A stretch of 45,705 bases of DNA from Actinomycetota bacterium (lineage in GTDB: Bacteria > Actinomycetota > CADDZG01 > WHSQ01), in NCBI GenBank assembly GCA_009377815.1, contig WHTI01000012.1, positions 1-45,705 of the forward strand, written 5' to 3'. Made by a program: the position numbers and the translations under genes. Shown here piece after piece: positions 8,770-17,022 of the stretch (position 1 is its first letter; each line of letters begins with the position of its first letter). Under the pieces are notes generated by a model, which saw nothing but the letters and a program-made list of their open reading frames with translations, was not told the origin of the DNA and did no database searches.

Positions 8770-9761
8770 GGCACGTACCTCGTGCCGCACGTGCCGGAAT
8801 CGTCCCTACAGACATTGATCAGATGCTGGTTGCCCCATTCCCCGTAGTTGGTCGTCCGCTGGACGGCCTCCAGGAATGTCGGCAAGCGCTTCACGATCTT
8901 GCGGAGATCGTCTCGCCGGTCGTTGATCGCGTCGAGCAGGATCGCGAGGTCGTCGATCTCGGCCTCGATCAACTCGTCGTTGTCGCGAACGATCTGCCCG
9001 AGCTTCCGCGCGGACACGTCGAGGTTGACCAGCGCCCCTCTAAGATCCTCCCGGCTCGCCGAGAGGTCGGTGAGGAACGAGCCCATGTCCTCGAGAGAGG
9101 CGCGGAGTTGAGCGTCTCTAGACGACAGGTTCGATGTCACGGCGGTGACACCCTCGAGGAGAACGTCGAGCTCTTGATCCTTGGATGCCAGCGTGTCGGA
9201 TATATCGGCGAGGTTGGTGAACAGGCTCGCGGTGACGTCCTCTCGACCCTTGAGGGCGGCTAGGACCTCTTTGGTGACGATGTTGATGTCCTCGGAACTC
9301 GTCGAACGGATCAACGGGCGCAGGCCGTTGAAGAGGATCGAGAGGTCGAAGGCCGGCTCGGTACGTTCAAGGGGGATGAGATCGCCGTCCTGGAGAAGTC
9401 CCGAAACGCTCGACTCCGGGTCCTCGACGAGGGAGATCATCCGCTGCCCGATGAGGTTGCGGAAGCGGACCTCTGCACCAACCCCCGCAGGCAGCTCGGT
9501 ACCCTCATCGATCGACAGTTCGACCAGCGCCATTCCCTCGTCTACCGAGATCTCCTCCACCCGGCCTATCGTTACCCCGGCGGCTTTGACGACATCTCCC
9601 TGAAGCAATCCGGTGGCGTCCTCGAACTGCGCGGTGATCGTGTAGGGCGACGCGAAGAACTGGAAGTTACCGATGATCGCGGCGAGCCACGACGTGACGA
9701 TCAACGTCACGATAGTGAAGATCCCCAGTTTGACGGCCGTCCAGCGGAAGCCCGGGATCAT
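8766..9761 (-). CDS. MCE-family protein, second in the operon
   Basis: A 331-residue MCE/MlaD protein, starting at the ATG at 9761 inside an ATGA overlap with the first mce gene. The anchor lies at about 8-30 (AVKLGIFTIVTLIVTSWLAAIIG). The MCE domain spans about 36-115, with VVKAAGVTIGRVEEI and LIGQRMISLVEDP. A helical region runs to about 300 (repeats such as LEDMGSFLTDLSASREDL), and a short tail carries two cysteines (NVCRDDSGTCGTRYVP). It has the length and organisation of mycobacterial MceB-D-type subunits. It is co-transcribed with the other five genes; no promoter is visible at its start. Confidence 0.92.
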   Translation of the reverse strand: MIPGFRWTAVKLGIFTIVTLIVTSWLAAIIGNFQFFASPYTITAQFEDATGLLQGDVVKAAGVTIGRVEEISVDEGMALVELSIDEGTELPAGVGAEVRFRNLIGQRMISLVEDPESSVSGLLQDGDLIPLERTEPAFDLSILFNGLRPLIRSTSSEDINIVTKEVLAALKGREDVTASLFTNLADISDTLASKDQELDVLLEGVTAVTSNLSSRDAQLRASLEDMGSFLTDLSASREDLRGALVNLDVSARKLGQIVRDNDELIEAEIDDLAILLDAINDRRDDLRKIVKRLPTFLEAVQRTTNYGEWGNQHLINVCRDDSGTCGTRYVP

Positions 9762-11014
9762 CCGTCCCCCCCGGCGTCCAAGAGCAGGCGTTCGGCCGGT
9801 TCCAGCAAGAGATGTGACAGCGCAGGATCCACGATCCGCTTCGTGTACTTGCGGATCAGCGCGGTGAGATCGTCGACCGAGAGGGTGGTCACGGATCCGG
9901 CCCCGAAGGCGTTGGGATCCCCCGGCTCGTCTGTGTGGGGCCCCTCGCCCTTCGAGTACAGCCCGCGGGACTCGAGACCCGGCGGGACGTAGACCTGCCA
10001 GCAGACCATGTTCGCTTCGAACTCGCCGGCGCACGGCTGTGACAGCCCCGAGTTCCAGATGGTTGCGAATGCTTCGAGCTGCCTGATCAAAGACACGAGA
10101 GCGTCTGAGCGCGGAGCCACTATCTCAAGGACATCGGCACCGTCTTCGATCAACCTCCCGAAGGACTCTTCGGTCTGGATCTGGAACGTTGCGAACTGGT
10201 CGAGGAACACCGGGACGCTCGCGTTCGATGCCCGGAATTCCGGAGCGGCACCCACTAATGCTTGGTTCGCGGAATCGAGCGACGAGAGGAACGAGAGCAG
10301 ATCGGTGTCGTTGTCGTCGAGCCATTGAGAGAACTCTCTGAGTTGCCGGAGCGACAGGTCCAGCTCGTCGGAGCGCGAGTTGACCGCTACTAGGGCCCTA
10401 TAGCCGTCATCGATCGCCGTCGCGGCCGACTCTTCGGAACCAGAGAAGCCATCGGCGACGCTCTTGAGCACCCGCGCCAGCTGGTCGAGGGGCACCGAAG
10501 AGATCAGGTCGTGGCCGAGTTGCATGGCTCTTTCGAACTCGAGCGGCTCAACCGTGTTGGCGTCGGGGATCTCGCTTCCTTCACCGAGCAAGTCGCCTGA
10601 GGGGAACTCGGGTGGGATGAGCTCGATCCACTTCTGTCCGAACACCGTCTTGGACCGGATCTCGGCGATCGAGTCGGCGGGGATGTCGTAGGCGGGATCG
10701 AGGAGCATCTCGATGCGGGTGGTGTTGTCCGGTCCGGCGACGATGTCTCCGATGGAGCCCACCAGCACGCCTCGGATCTTGACGTCGCCGCCGACGGGGA
10801 GCTGCTGCCCGACGCCGGGGGCCGAGAACACCGCGTCGACGGGGGTGCCACTGCGGAATCCACCCTTGAGGAACACCCAGGTGAGGCCCGTCACGCCGGA
10901 GAAGAGAAGGATGGCAACGAGGCCGAGCGCGATGCGACGAGGTCTGCCGCGATCCGCGTATGGAGAGTCCTTCACCCCGCCCCCTCGTCCCTTATCCACC
11001 CGTCGCTCCGTCAC
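9758..11014 (-). CDS. MCE-family protein, first in the operon
   Basis: A 418-residue MCE/MlaD protein that opens the operon. An arginine-rich cytoplasmic head precedes the anchor at about 27-49 (RIALGLVAILLFSGVTGLTWVFL). The MCE domain follows (VKIRGVLVGSIGDI, VFGQKWIELIPPEF), then helices and a C-terminal segment with two cysteines (QPCAGEFEANMVCWQV). The start is uncertain. GTG codons occur at residues 1, 6 and 14, and the residue-6 codon has a good GGAG six bases upstream. In classical mce operons two YrbE permease genes precede the first MCE gene. Here the upstream neighbour is an unrelated secreted protein separated by a strong hairpin, so any permeases and the ATPase must be encoded elsewhere. 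Confidence 0.9.
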   Translation of the reverse strand: MTERRVDKGRGGGVKDSPYADRGRPRRIALGLVAILLFSGVTGLTWVFLKGGFRSGTPVDAVFSAPGVGQQLPVGGDVKIRGVLVGSIGDIVAGPDNTTRIEMLLDPAYDIPADSIAEIRSKTVFGQKWIELIPPEFPSGDLLGEGSEIPDANTVEPLEFERAMQLGHDLISSVPLDQLARVLKSVADGFSGSEESAATAIDDGYRALVAVNSRSDELDLSLRQLREFSQWLDDNDTDLLSFLSSLDSANQALVGAAPEFRASNASVPVFLDQFATFQIQTEESFGRLIEDGADVLEIVAPRSDALVSLIRQLEAFATIWNSGLSQPCAGEFEANMVCWQVYVPPGLESRGLYSKGEGPHTDEPGDPNAFGAGSVTTLSVDDLTALIRKYTKRIVDPALSHLLLEPAERLLLDAGGDG

Positions 11015-11041
11015 GATACGACGGCCACTTGACTACGCGCA

Positions 11042-11071
11042 GCAGGGCGCCCCGGTTAGGGGGCGCCCTGC
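11042..11071 (-). terminator. Strong 12-bp hairpin between the secreted-protein gene and the mce operon
   Basis: A perfect 12-bp stem (11042-11053 pairing with 11060-11071, arm GCAGGGCGCCCC) encloses a 6-nt loop. It begins 20 bp after the stop of the secreted-protein gene and ends 28 bp before the first mce start. There is no following U-run on the minus strand, as is common for actinobacterial terminators. It probably separates the two transcription units, although a processing or stabilising role is possible. Confidence 0.65.
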
Positions 11072-11091
11072 GACGAAACTCTTGTTGCTAG

Positions 11092-11655
11092 CTACTGACC
11101 GATGATGACGTAGTCACCACTGCCCTCGCCGCCGTCCCACCCGGTGCAGGTGAAGACGAGCTCCGACGGGAACACGCTGAGACCATTCCCCAGTGCAACC
11201 GAGAAGTTGGGGTTGGTCGCGTCGGTGCGGAAGTTCTGAACCGGTGCCGGACCGATGATGGTATCCAGATCAGGCGCGGTAACCGTCAGCATCGCGTCGG
11301 TCCCCGTGAGCAGGATCCCCGTGATCACGTTGTCGGCTCCGGCGGCCACAGTAGTGCTGAATGGGCGGAAGGGGTGGGTCGTGTTGCAGACCCCGGTGCC
11401 GTAGAAGCCACCGCCGCCACCGTACGTACGAACGTCCACCGCACCGGAGCTACCGGGAGCGGAAAGAAGTCCCATGCTGGCAACCGGCGAAGCCGAGATG
11501 TTCTGGCCGTTGGAGGCCGCGATCTTGACCTTGCCCTTGACCTTGACGCTCTGCGTTGCTGCCTGGACCACCGGAGCGCCGATCAGCGCGATCGCTGCGA
11601 TACCAGCCACCACCGCCAACCACGACTTCCGGGTACTGCGCTTTGTGCTCTCCAC
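11092..11655 (-). CDS. Secreted protein of unknown function
   Basis: A 187-residue protein I do not recognise. Residues 1-33 form a Sec signal peptide: a charged start, a hydrophobic core (AVVAGIAAIALIGAPVV) and an AQA-like cleavage site near AATQS. The mature part is rich in Gly, Thr, Ser and Val, with a poly-glycine patch (YGGGGGFYG) and only two cysteines (GVCNTTH and VFTCTGWDG) that could form a disulfide. It is predicted to be mostly beta-structure. The GTG start at 11655 is supported by a strong Shine-Dalgarno, AAGGGAGGT, six bases upstream. It lies alone between a membrane-protein gene and a hairpin. Function unknown; a surface or envelope role is only inference. Confidence 0.8.
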   Translation of the reverse strand: MESTKRSTRKSWLAVVAGIAAIALIGAPVVQAATQSVKVKGKVKIAASNGQNISASPVASMGLLSAPGSSGAVDVRTYGGGGGFYGTGVCNTTHPFRPFSTTVAAGADNVITGILLTGTDAMLTVTAPDLDTIIGPAPVQNFRTDATNPNFSVALGNGLSVFPSELVFTCTGWDGGEGSGDYVIIGQ

Positions 11656-11745
11656 CCATTACCTCCCTTGGACCGCGCGAAAAACCCTTACAGGGGCGAA
11701 CGTATACACCTGAGCGACCGATGACCAGAGGTTTGCGGAAAATAT

Positions 11746-12153
11746 CTAGCCAAGCAGGGTCCCGCCGCCAGGGGTCGAATGCCTGATGCGACCTATGGTC
11801 GCCATACAGACCCAAACGATGAGAGACGAGACGAATCCGGCGGCGATCAACAGCATGCCGCCCGCCAGCGCCGCGTCCAGGAGTGGAACGATCACGCCGG
11901 CGAGGATGAGGCGCCAGAAGCGGTGGTTGCCCGGTTTCTGAGGGTCCTGGACCCAAGGGGATCCCGGTTCCCGGGCCGCACCCCACATGTAAACGAGGCC
12001 GAGGAGAAAAGCGGCGAGGAAATAGACGCCGGCCTTGAGCCGATCCTCCTGAACGACGGTCGAGATCCTGAAGACGCTTGCGGCGACGAGTCCGGCGAAG
12101 ACCAGTCCCCCGATCCCGAAGAATCTCAAGCGGGCGGCTCCTTGGGTACTCAA
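11746..12153 (-). CDS. Small membrane protein downstream of trmD
   Basis: A 135-residue hydrophobic protein of no recognised family. About four membrane segments can be seen: FFGIGGLVFAGLVAASVF, GVYFLAAFLLGLVYMWG, LILAGVIVPLLDAALAG, and GGMLLIAAGFVSSLIVWV. A polar loop of about 25 residues (REPGSPWVQDPQKPGN) lies in the middle. The start is probably the TTG at 12153, which overlaps the trmD stop in a TTGA and has a G-rich stretch just upstream. The overlap makes it the last gene of the rpsP-khpA-rimM-trmD operon. Function unknown. Confidence 0.7.
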   Translation of the reverse strand: MSTQGAARLRFFGIGGLVFAGLVAASVFRISTVVQEDRLKAGVYFLAAFLLGLVYMWGAAREPGSPWVQDPQKPGNHRFWRLILAGVIVPLLDAALAGGMLLIAAGFVSSLIVWVCMATIGRIRHSTPGGGTLLG

Positions 12154-12824
12154 TCATCCCCCAGGAGGTCGGGGCGGCGTTCCCGGGTGAGCCGGCGGGA
12201 TTCCTCCTCGCGCCACCGTTCCACCTCCTCGTGATGTCCCGAGAGTAGGACGTCGGGAACCTTCGATCCCCGGAACTCCGCGGGCCTCGTGTACTGGGGG
12301 TGCTCCAGGGTTCCCACCGCGTGCGACTCGGTGGTCAGTGACTCCGGGTTCCCCAGAACCCCGGGGACGAACCGGGACAGGGCCTCGATCACCACGAGGG
12401 CGGGGAGTTCTCCTCCGGCGAGGACGTAGTCCCCTATCGAGATCTCCTCGTCGACCAGTTCGTCGATCACCCTCTGATCGACCCCTTCGTAGCGGCCGCA
12501 CACGAGCACGAGATGCTCTCGGGTCGCTAGTCGCTCGGCTCCCCTGTGATCGAACAGTGAGCCCCGGGGGGACATCAAGACCACGTGCGAGTCTTCTGTG
12601 GTCACCGCTTCGATCGCGGCGAACAGTGGTTCCGGTCTCATGACCATCCCGGCCCCACCGCCGAAGGGAGTGTCGTCGACCGAACGGTGCCGGCCGAGGC
12701 CGTGCTCCCGAAGGTCGTTGAGGGTTACCTCGATCACTCCGTCGGCGATCGCCTTTCCGAGAAGGCTCGTGCTAAGTGGATCCACGAACATGGTGGGAAA
12801 GAGCGTGATGACGTCGATCCGCAT
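12150..12824 (-). CDS. trmD: tRNA (guanine-N1)-methyltransferase TrmD
   Basis: A 224-residue TrmD that methylates G37 of tRNAs with SAM, preventing frameshifts. The N-terminus MRIDVITLFPTMF, the SPRGSLFDHRGAERLA stretch, VCGRYEGVDQRVID and SIGDYVLAGGELPALVVIE form the trefoil-knot SAM site and its surroundings. The catalytic Asp region is present as TLEHPQYTRPAEFRG. The C-terminal helical domain is short but complete (GHHEEVERWREEESRRLT). It lies two bases after rimM in the conserved rpsP-khpA-rimM-trmD order, so translation is probably coupled. Confidence 0.97.
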   Translation of the reverse strand: MRIDVITLFPTMFVDPLSTSLLGKAIADGVIEVTLNDLREHGLGRHRSVDDTPFGGGAGMVMRPEPLFAAIEAVTTEDSHVVLMSPRGSLFDHRGAERLATREHLVLVCGRYEGVDQRVIDELVDEEISIGDYVLAGGELPALVVIEALSRFVPGVLGNPESLTTESHAVGTLEHPQYTRPAEFRGSKVPDVLLSGHHEEVERWREEESRRLTRERRPDLLGDD

Positions 12825-12826
12825 GG

Positions 12827-13315
12827 CTAGTCCAGCAGTCCGGCCGGAGGATCGATCACGACCCGACGGGCATCGGTGTCCACCTGAGTCACGATCTCGG
12901 GGACGACCGGGACCAGCTTAGTTCCGCCCGGGGTTTCGATCTCGAGGAGGTCCTGGGCAGAGCCGCTGATGACGTCCGACACCGTCCCGACACTCTCTCC
13001 GGAGGCCAGGACCACCTCGAGGTCCTTGAGGTCCTCGACCCAGTACTCGCCGTCCTCCAGCTCCCTGCGACTTTCTTCGGTGACGTACACCGAGCCGCGC
13101 AGCCCCACTGCGCCCTCTCGTGTCCCCACGCCCTCGAAGCGGACGAGGAAGCGGTCGGCCCCATGCACTCGGGATTCCTCGATCACCAGCTCGCGGCCGT
13201 CCTCATGCATAAGAACGGAACCGGGATCGAAGCGGTGAGGGTCGTCCGAGAGTTTCATCAGGTAGACCTCGCCCCCAAGGCCGTGGGGTTTGCCGATCGC
13301 GCCGGCGAGCAACAC
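12827..13315 (-). CDS. rimM: 16S rRNA processing protein RimM
   Basis: A 162-residue RimM, which helps mature the head of the 30S subunit by binding uS19. The N-terminal barrel has AGAIGKPHGLGGEVYL. The middle carries GLRGSVYVTEESRRELEDGEYW, and the PRC-barrel part follows (VEDLKDLEVVLASGESVGTV, then EIVTQVDTDARRVVIDPPAGLLD). The GTG at 13315 starts the protein directly before the conserved domain; an in-frame stop lies just upstream. It is the third gene of the rpsP operon. Confidence 0.95.
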   Translation of the reverse strand: MLLAGAIGKPHGLGGEVYLMKLSDDPHRFDPGSVLMHEDGRELVIEESRVHGADRFLVRFEGVGTREGAVGLRGSVYVTEESRRELEDGEYWVEDLKDLEVVLASGESVGTVSDVISGSAQDLLEIETPGGTKLVPVVPEIVTQVDTDARRVVIDPPAGLLD

Positions 13316-13333
13316 GGGCTAGTGCGGCACGGG

Positions 13334-13570
13334 TTAGTCGACTACTTCGACGAGGACCTGTCCGCCCTCGCCCTGGGCGGCAACCCTCGAGAGCGAGCGG
13401 ATCGCGTGGATGATGCGACCGCGTTTGCCGATGATCTTGCCCATGTCCTCGGGATTGACCGAGATCTCGTAGATCGTCTGGTCGCCGTCTCCCTCGAGCT
13501 CATCGACCGTGAGGTCCTCGGGATGATCGAGGAGCCAGCCGCCGAGGTACTGGATCAGCTCGCGGCTCAC
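13334..13570 (-). CDS. khpA: KH-domain RNA-binding protein KhpA
   Basis: A 78-residue protein consisting essentially of one KH domain with the GxxG-type RNA-binding loop [17 protein letters not shown]. Small KhpA proteins bind RNA, often with KhpB, and affect ribosome assembly and cell elongation. The GTG start at 13570 overlaps the rpsP stop in a GTGA. Its position between rpsP and rimM is conserved across actinobacteria and firmicutes. Confidence 0.95.
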   Translation of the reverse strand: MSRELIQYLGGWLLDHPEDLTVDELEGDGDQTIYEISVNPEDMGKIIGKRGRIIHAIRSLSRVAAQGEGGQVLVEVVD

Positions 13571-14031
13571 TTAGCGGCCTCGTCGTCCTCTGTGGCATCG
13601 GCGACGTCCTCATCGATCGACGCCGTCTCGGCCGTCTCCTCGGCGGGGGCGGAGTCTGCCTCGAGTCCCTCTTCGGTCTCCGATGCGACGCCCTCGGCCG
13701 AGACCGAGGCGGCGGGGGTGGCCTTCACGGGAGCGGTCTTCTTCGCGGGCGCCTCGCCCAGCGGTGGCGGCGGCGCCTCACCGGAGAATTCCGACCAGGC
13801 ACCGGTGATCCGGAGCAAGTTCTTGACCGTGTTGGAGGGCTGGGCGCCCAACTGGAGCCAGTGGACGGCACGCTCCCCGTTGATCTCGATGACCGACGGA
13901 TCTTCACGGGGGTGGTAATGCCCGATCGTCTCGATGATCCGGCCGTCGCGAGGGCTGCGCGAATCGGCCACAACGACGCGGAACGAGGGCTGCTTCCGCT
14001 TGCCGACACGCATCAATCTGATCTTGACCAT
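13567..14031 (-). CDS. rpsP: 30S ribosomal protein bS16 with long acidic tail
   Basis: A 154-residue bS16. The first 85 residues are the canonical protein ([51 protein letters not shown]). The remaining 70 form a Pro/Ala and Glu/Asp-rich tail ([12 protein letters not shown], later [15 protein letters not shown]) of the kind seen on many actinobacterial bS16 proteins, probably disordered. It is the first gene of the rpsP-khpA-rimM-trmD operon, with a 162-bp gap separating it from ffh upstream. Confidence 0.96.
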   Translation of the reverse strand: MVKIRLMRVGKRKQPSFRVVVADSRSPRDGRIIETIGHYHPREDPSVIEINGERAVHWLQLGAQPSNTVKNLLRITGAWSEFSGEAPPPPLGEAPAKKTAPVKATPAASVSAEGVASETEEGLEADSAPAEETAETASIDEDVADATEDDEAAK

Positions 14032-14122
14032 GACTTCCTAGACTCTCCTTGCGTTCCTTGGGGGTTTCGAGGTGCGCCCAGCGCGGTTGAACCCCGGGCG
14101 GGCCCAGAGATGTTATCAGGTC

Positions 14123-14138
14123 GGGGCCGCGGGGCCCC
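14123..14138 (-). terminator. Short GC hairpin after ffh
   Basis: A 6-bp all-GC stem (GGGGCC pairing with GGCCCC) with a 4-nt loop, about 55 bp after the ffh stop and about 90 bp before rpsP. It lacks a U-run. It could end the ftsY-ffh transcript or merely lie in the rpsP leader; the evidence is weak. Confidence 0.35.
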
Positions 14139-14193
14139 TATCCGATACCGACGTCGGGATGTGAGGCTCCAACATCTCTTCGCCCGCCGGTCC

Positions 14194-15534
14194 TCACATC
14201 CCTCCGGGCGGCAGTTTCATTCCGCCGGGCAGGCGCATCTTGCCCTTGCCGCCCGACATCGACCGCATCATCTTCCTGACCTGATCGAACTGCTTCACGA
14301 TCTTGTTGACGTCCTGCACGCTGGTCCCCGATCCCGTCGCGATCCGGCGGCGGCGGCTTCCGTTGATCAGCTTGGGGTCGTTGCGTTCGTCGGGGGTCAT
14401 CGAGCGGATCATCGCTTCGACCTTGGGCAGCTGAGCGTCCATGTCGTCCCCGGCGGGGAGCTTCGCTCCGCCCGGAAGCATCGACAACACCTGCGACAAC
14501 GGGCCCATCTTCTTGATCTGCTGAAGCTGGCTAAGGAAATCCTCGAACGTGAAGTCCGCCTTGCGGAGCTTCTCCTGCATCTTGATGGCCTCGGCCTCGT
14601 CGAAAGCGCCCTCTGCCTTCTCGATCAAGGTCATGACATCGCCCATCCCGAGGATCCTGGAGGCCATCCGATCGGGGTGGAACGGTTCGAGATCGGTGAG
14701 CTTCTCGCCGACACCGGCGAACTTGATCGGCCGCTGGGTGACGTAGGCCATCGAGAGTGCCGCCCCGCCGCGTGCGTCACCGTCGAGCTTCGTGAGGATG
14801 ACGCCGGTGAGGTCGACCTCGGCGAGGAACGACTCCGCGACGTTGACCGCATCCTGACCGGTCATCGCGTCGCAGACGAGCAGGGTCTCGGCGGGATCGA
14901 CGGCCTTCTCGACCGCCCCGAGCTCGGCCATCAACTCGTGATCGACGTGCATCCGGCCGGCGGTGTCCACGATGAGGTCGGTGAAACCTTCGTCCCGGGC
15001 GTGCTTGAGTGCTGCCGTCGCTACCGCAACCGCATCGTTGGTCCCCGAAACGTCGGCGCTGACCTCGACGCCCGCTTGCTCGCCCAGCAGCTGCAGCTGA
15101 CGGATCGCCGCCGGTCTCCTGAGGTCGCACGCCGCGAGGAGGGGCTTCCTTCCCTGCTTCTTCAGCAGGGCGGCGAGCTTGGCCGAGGCGGTCGTCTTAC
15201 CGGAACCCTGGAGTCCCGCGATCAGGATGACTCTCGGGGGCATGTCGACCGGCCGCAGCCCCACGTTCTTCTCGCCGAGGACGTCGACCAGCGCGAGATT
15301 GACGATCTTGATGATCTGCTGAGCCGGAGTGAGGCTCTTGTGGATCTCGGCCCCCGCAGCTCGCTCCCTGACATCGGTGACGAACGCCTTGACGACCTTG
15401 AGGGAAACGTCGGCTTCCAACAGGGCCAGGCGGATCTCGCGCAGGACCTCATCGACCTGCTTCTCATCGAGGCGTCCGCGGGAGCGGAGCCGCGTGAATA
15501 TGTCGTCGAGTCTGCCGGAGAGGGAATCGAACAT
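14194..15534 (-). CDS. ffh: Signal recognition particle protein Ffh
   Basis: A 446-residue SRP54 GTPase that binds 4.5S RNA and signal sequences and delivers ribosomes to FtsY. The N domain opens the protein. The G domain follows with P-loop GLQGSGKTTASAKLA, DTAGRMHVDHELM and TKLDGDARGGAALS. The M domain begins near 305, with RILGMGDVMTLIEKAEGAFD, and carries the RNA-binding SRRRRIATGSGTSVQDVNK motif. It ends in a methionine/glycine-rich tail (MRLPGGMKLPPGGM). The start is the ATG at 15534, ten bases after the small membrane protein that separates it from ftsY. Confidence 0.97.
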   Translation of the reverse strand: MFDSLSGRLDDIFTRLRSRGRLDEKQVDEVLREIRLALLEADVSLKVVKAFVTDVRERAAGAEIHKSLTPAQQIIKIVNLALVDVLGEKNVGLRPVDMPPRVILIAGLQGSGKTTASAKLAALLKKQGRKPLLAACDLRRPAAIRQLQLLGEQAGVEVSADVSGTNDAVAVATAALKHARDEGFTDLIVDTAGRMHVDHELMAELGAVEKAVDPAETLLVCDAMTGQDAVNVAESFLAEVDLTGVILTKLDGDARGGAALSMAYVTQRPIKFAGVGEKLTDLEPFHPDRMASRILGMGDVMTLIEKAEGAFDEAEAIKMQEKLRKADFTFEDFLSQLQQIKKMGPLSQVLSMLPGGAKLPAGDDMDAQLPKVEAMIRSMTPDERNDPKLINGSRRRRIATGSGTSVQDVNKIVKQFDQVRKMMRSMSGGKGKMRLPGGMKLPPGGM

Positions 15535-15543
15535 GTCTACAGG

Positions 15544-15804
15544 TTACGGGGTCAGGGCGAGAACCAATCCGGCGGCGATGAGGACACCACCGGCGGCAAC
15601 CCCGGGTGTTCCCATCCGGGAGCCGGGCTCTTGGGTGAAGAGGTCGACGACATACCACCCGACCAGGACAACACCGGCCCACAGCGTCACCCCGGCGGCG
15701 ATCCTGTCGTCTCCCAACGCCGAGAACATCAGGTAACCGGCGAACACGATCAGGACGCGGGCGATCATCCGAGGGCGCCCGTCGTCATTAGTGTTTCGTT
15801 TCAC
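15544..15804 (-). CDS. Small membrane protein between ftsY and ffh
   Basis: An 86-residue protein of unknown family. After a charged head (MKRNTNDDGRPR) it has three hydrophobic stretches (MIARVLIVFAGYLMFSAL, IAAGVTLWAGVVLVGWYVV and GVAAGGVLIAAGLVLAL) joined by short polar loops. The GTG start at 15804 overlaps the ftsY stop in a GTGA, and ffh starts ten bases downstream, so it is embedded in an SRP operon. The position suggests a membrane-insertion-related role, but nothing in the sequence proves it. Confidence 0.68.
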   Translation of the reverse strand: MKRNTNDDGRPRMIARVLIVFAGYLMFSALGDDRIAAGVTLWAGVVLVGWYVVDLFTQEPGSRMGTPGVAAGGVLIAAGLVLALTP

Positions 15805-16991
15805 GAGAGCAGAGCGGCGATGAAGTCGTCCGGCACGAAGGGTTCGAGATCCTCGATCCCCTCGCCAACCCCGATAAGCTTGATCGGGAGGCCGAGGGTC
15901 TCCTCGATCGCGATCGCGATCCCGCCCTTGGCGGTGCCGTCCAACTTGGTGAGGACGATGCCCGTGACTCCGGCCGATTCCGCAAATTGCCGTGCCTGGA
16001 CGAGTCCGTTCTGACCCGCGGTGGCGTCGATGACCAGGAGGACTTCATCGACGCTCCCCTCCTTCTCGATCACCCGTCGGACCTTCGCCAGTTCGTCCAT
16101 CAGCGGTGCCTTGTTGTGCAGGCGACCCGCGGTGTCGACGATGAGGACATCGATGCCCTTCGCGCGTGCGTTCTTGACCGCGTCGAACGCAACCGCCCCC
16201 GGGTCGGCCCCTGGCTGGTGCTTGATCAACTGTGCTCCCGCGCGCTCCGCCCAAACCCCGAGTTGCTCGTCGGCGGCGGCTCGGAAGGTGTCGGCCGCGG
16301 CGAGAGAGACGGTCCTCCCGTGGTCCTTGAGGTCGGAGGCAAGCTTTCCGATCGTCGTGGTCTTACCAGTGCCGTTTACACCGACTACCAACCACACGGA
16401 AGTACCGACGTCGGCAAAGGAGAGAGCCCGCTCCCTGTCTCTGTCGAACAGATCCAGCAGTTCCGCGGCGAGCAGCTTCCGGAGGTCCCCCGCAACGGTG
16501 ACCTTCTCGGTCCGGGCACGGTCTCGGAGCCGCTCGACGATCGGGGTGACGACCTCGACCCCGATGTCGGCTTGGATCAGCACGGCCTCGAGGTCCTCCC
16601 ACGTCTCGTCGGTCGGTGTTCCACGCAGGGCATCGAAGAGCTTGTCGCTGAGGAACTTCCGGCTCTTCGCGAGCCGGTCCTTGAGCGTCGGTCGTGTCTC
16701 CGCTGGGGGCGTCGTGGCCCGGGGGCGCGGCGCCTCGACCACGACTTCGGGGGATTGCTCCACCAGGCGGACGTGCCCGCCTCCGGGCCGGGAGGGCCCC
16801 CGGAAACGATCGGCGGCATCGGCCTCGGCGGCCTCGGCAGCCTCCTTCGCTTCTGGGCTGACGAGGGGAGGCTCTTCGTCGATACGGGGAAATGCGGTCG
16901 TCCGCCGAGATCGCCGGGCCACGGCCGCGCCTACCAGCACCACGGCCACGACGGCCAGGACGAGTCCAAGGATCACTAGGAGATCGGTCAT
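15801..16991 (-). CDS. ftsY: Signal recognition particle receptor FtsY
   Basis: A 396-residue SRP receptor GTPase. Residues 1-25 form an N-terminal membrane anchor (LLVILGLVLAVVAVVLVGAAV), followed by an acidic and proline-rich A domain of about 75 residues. The NG domain then begins near 100 (LKDRLAKSRKFLSDKL). It contains GVNGTGKTTTIGKLA, AADTFRAAADEQL, DTAGRLHNKAPLMDEL and TKLDGTAKGGIAIAI. The direct membrane anchor is typical of actinobacterial FtsY. The gene lies 31 bp after smc and overlaps the next small gene by 4 bp. Confidence 0.97.
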   Translation of the reverse strand: MTDLLVILGLVLAVVAVVLVGAAVARRSRRTTAFPRIDEEPPLVSPEAKEAAEAAEADAADRFRGPSRPGGGHVRLVEQSPEVVVEAPRPRATTPPAETRPTLKDRLAKSRKFLSDKLFDALRGTPTDETWEDLEAVLIQADIGVEVVTPIVERLRDRARTEKVTVAGDLRKLLAAELLDLFDRDRERALSFADVGTSVWLVVGVNGTGKTTTIGKLASDLKDHGRTVSLAAADTFRAAADEQLGVWAERAGAQLIKHQPGADPGAVAFDAVKNARAKGIDVLIVDTAGRLHNKAPLMDELAKVRRVIEKEGSVDEVLLVIDATAGQNGLVQARQFAESAGVTGIVLTKLDGTAKGGIAIAIEETLGLPIKLIGVGEGIEDLEPFVPDDFIAALLS

Positions 16992-17022
16992 CCGGTAAGC
17001 CTAGTGCGCACGAGTGATGTGG

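Noticed and set aside
11695-11712. GCGAACGTATACACC as a LexA box upstream of the secreted-protein gene
   Set aside because: Only one half-site (CGAAC) is present; the partner GTTCG is missing.
13861-16014. A plus-strand open frame of 717 codons antisense to rpsP, ffh and ftsY
   Set aside because: It lies opposite well-recognised genes in high-GC DNA, has a composition typical of a shadow frame (His, Arg and Asp rich) and no recognisable domain.
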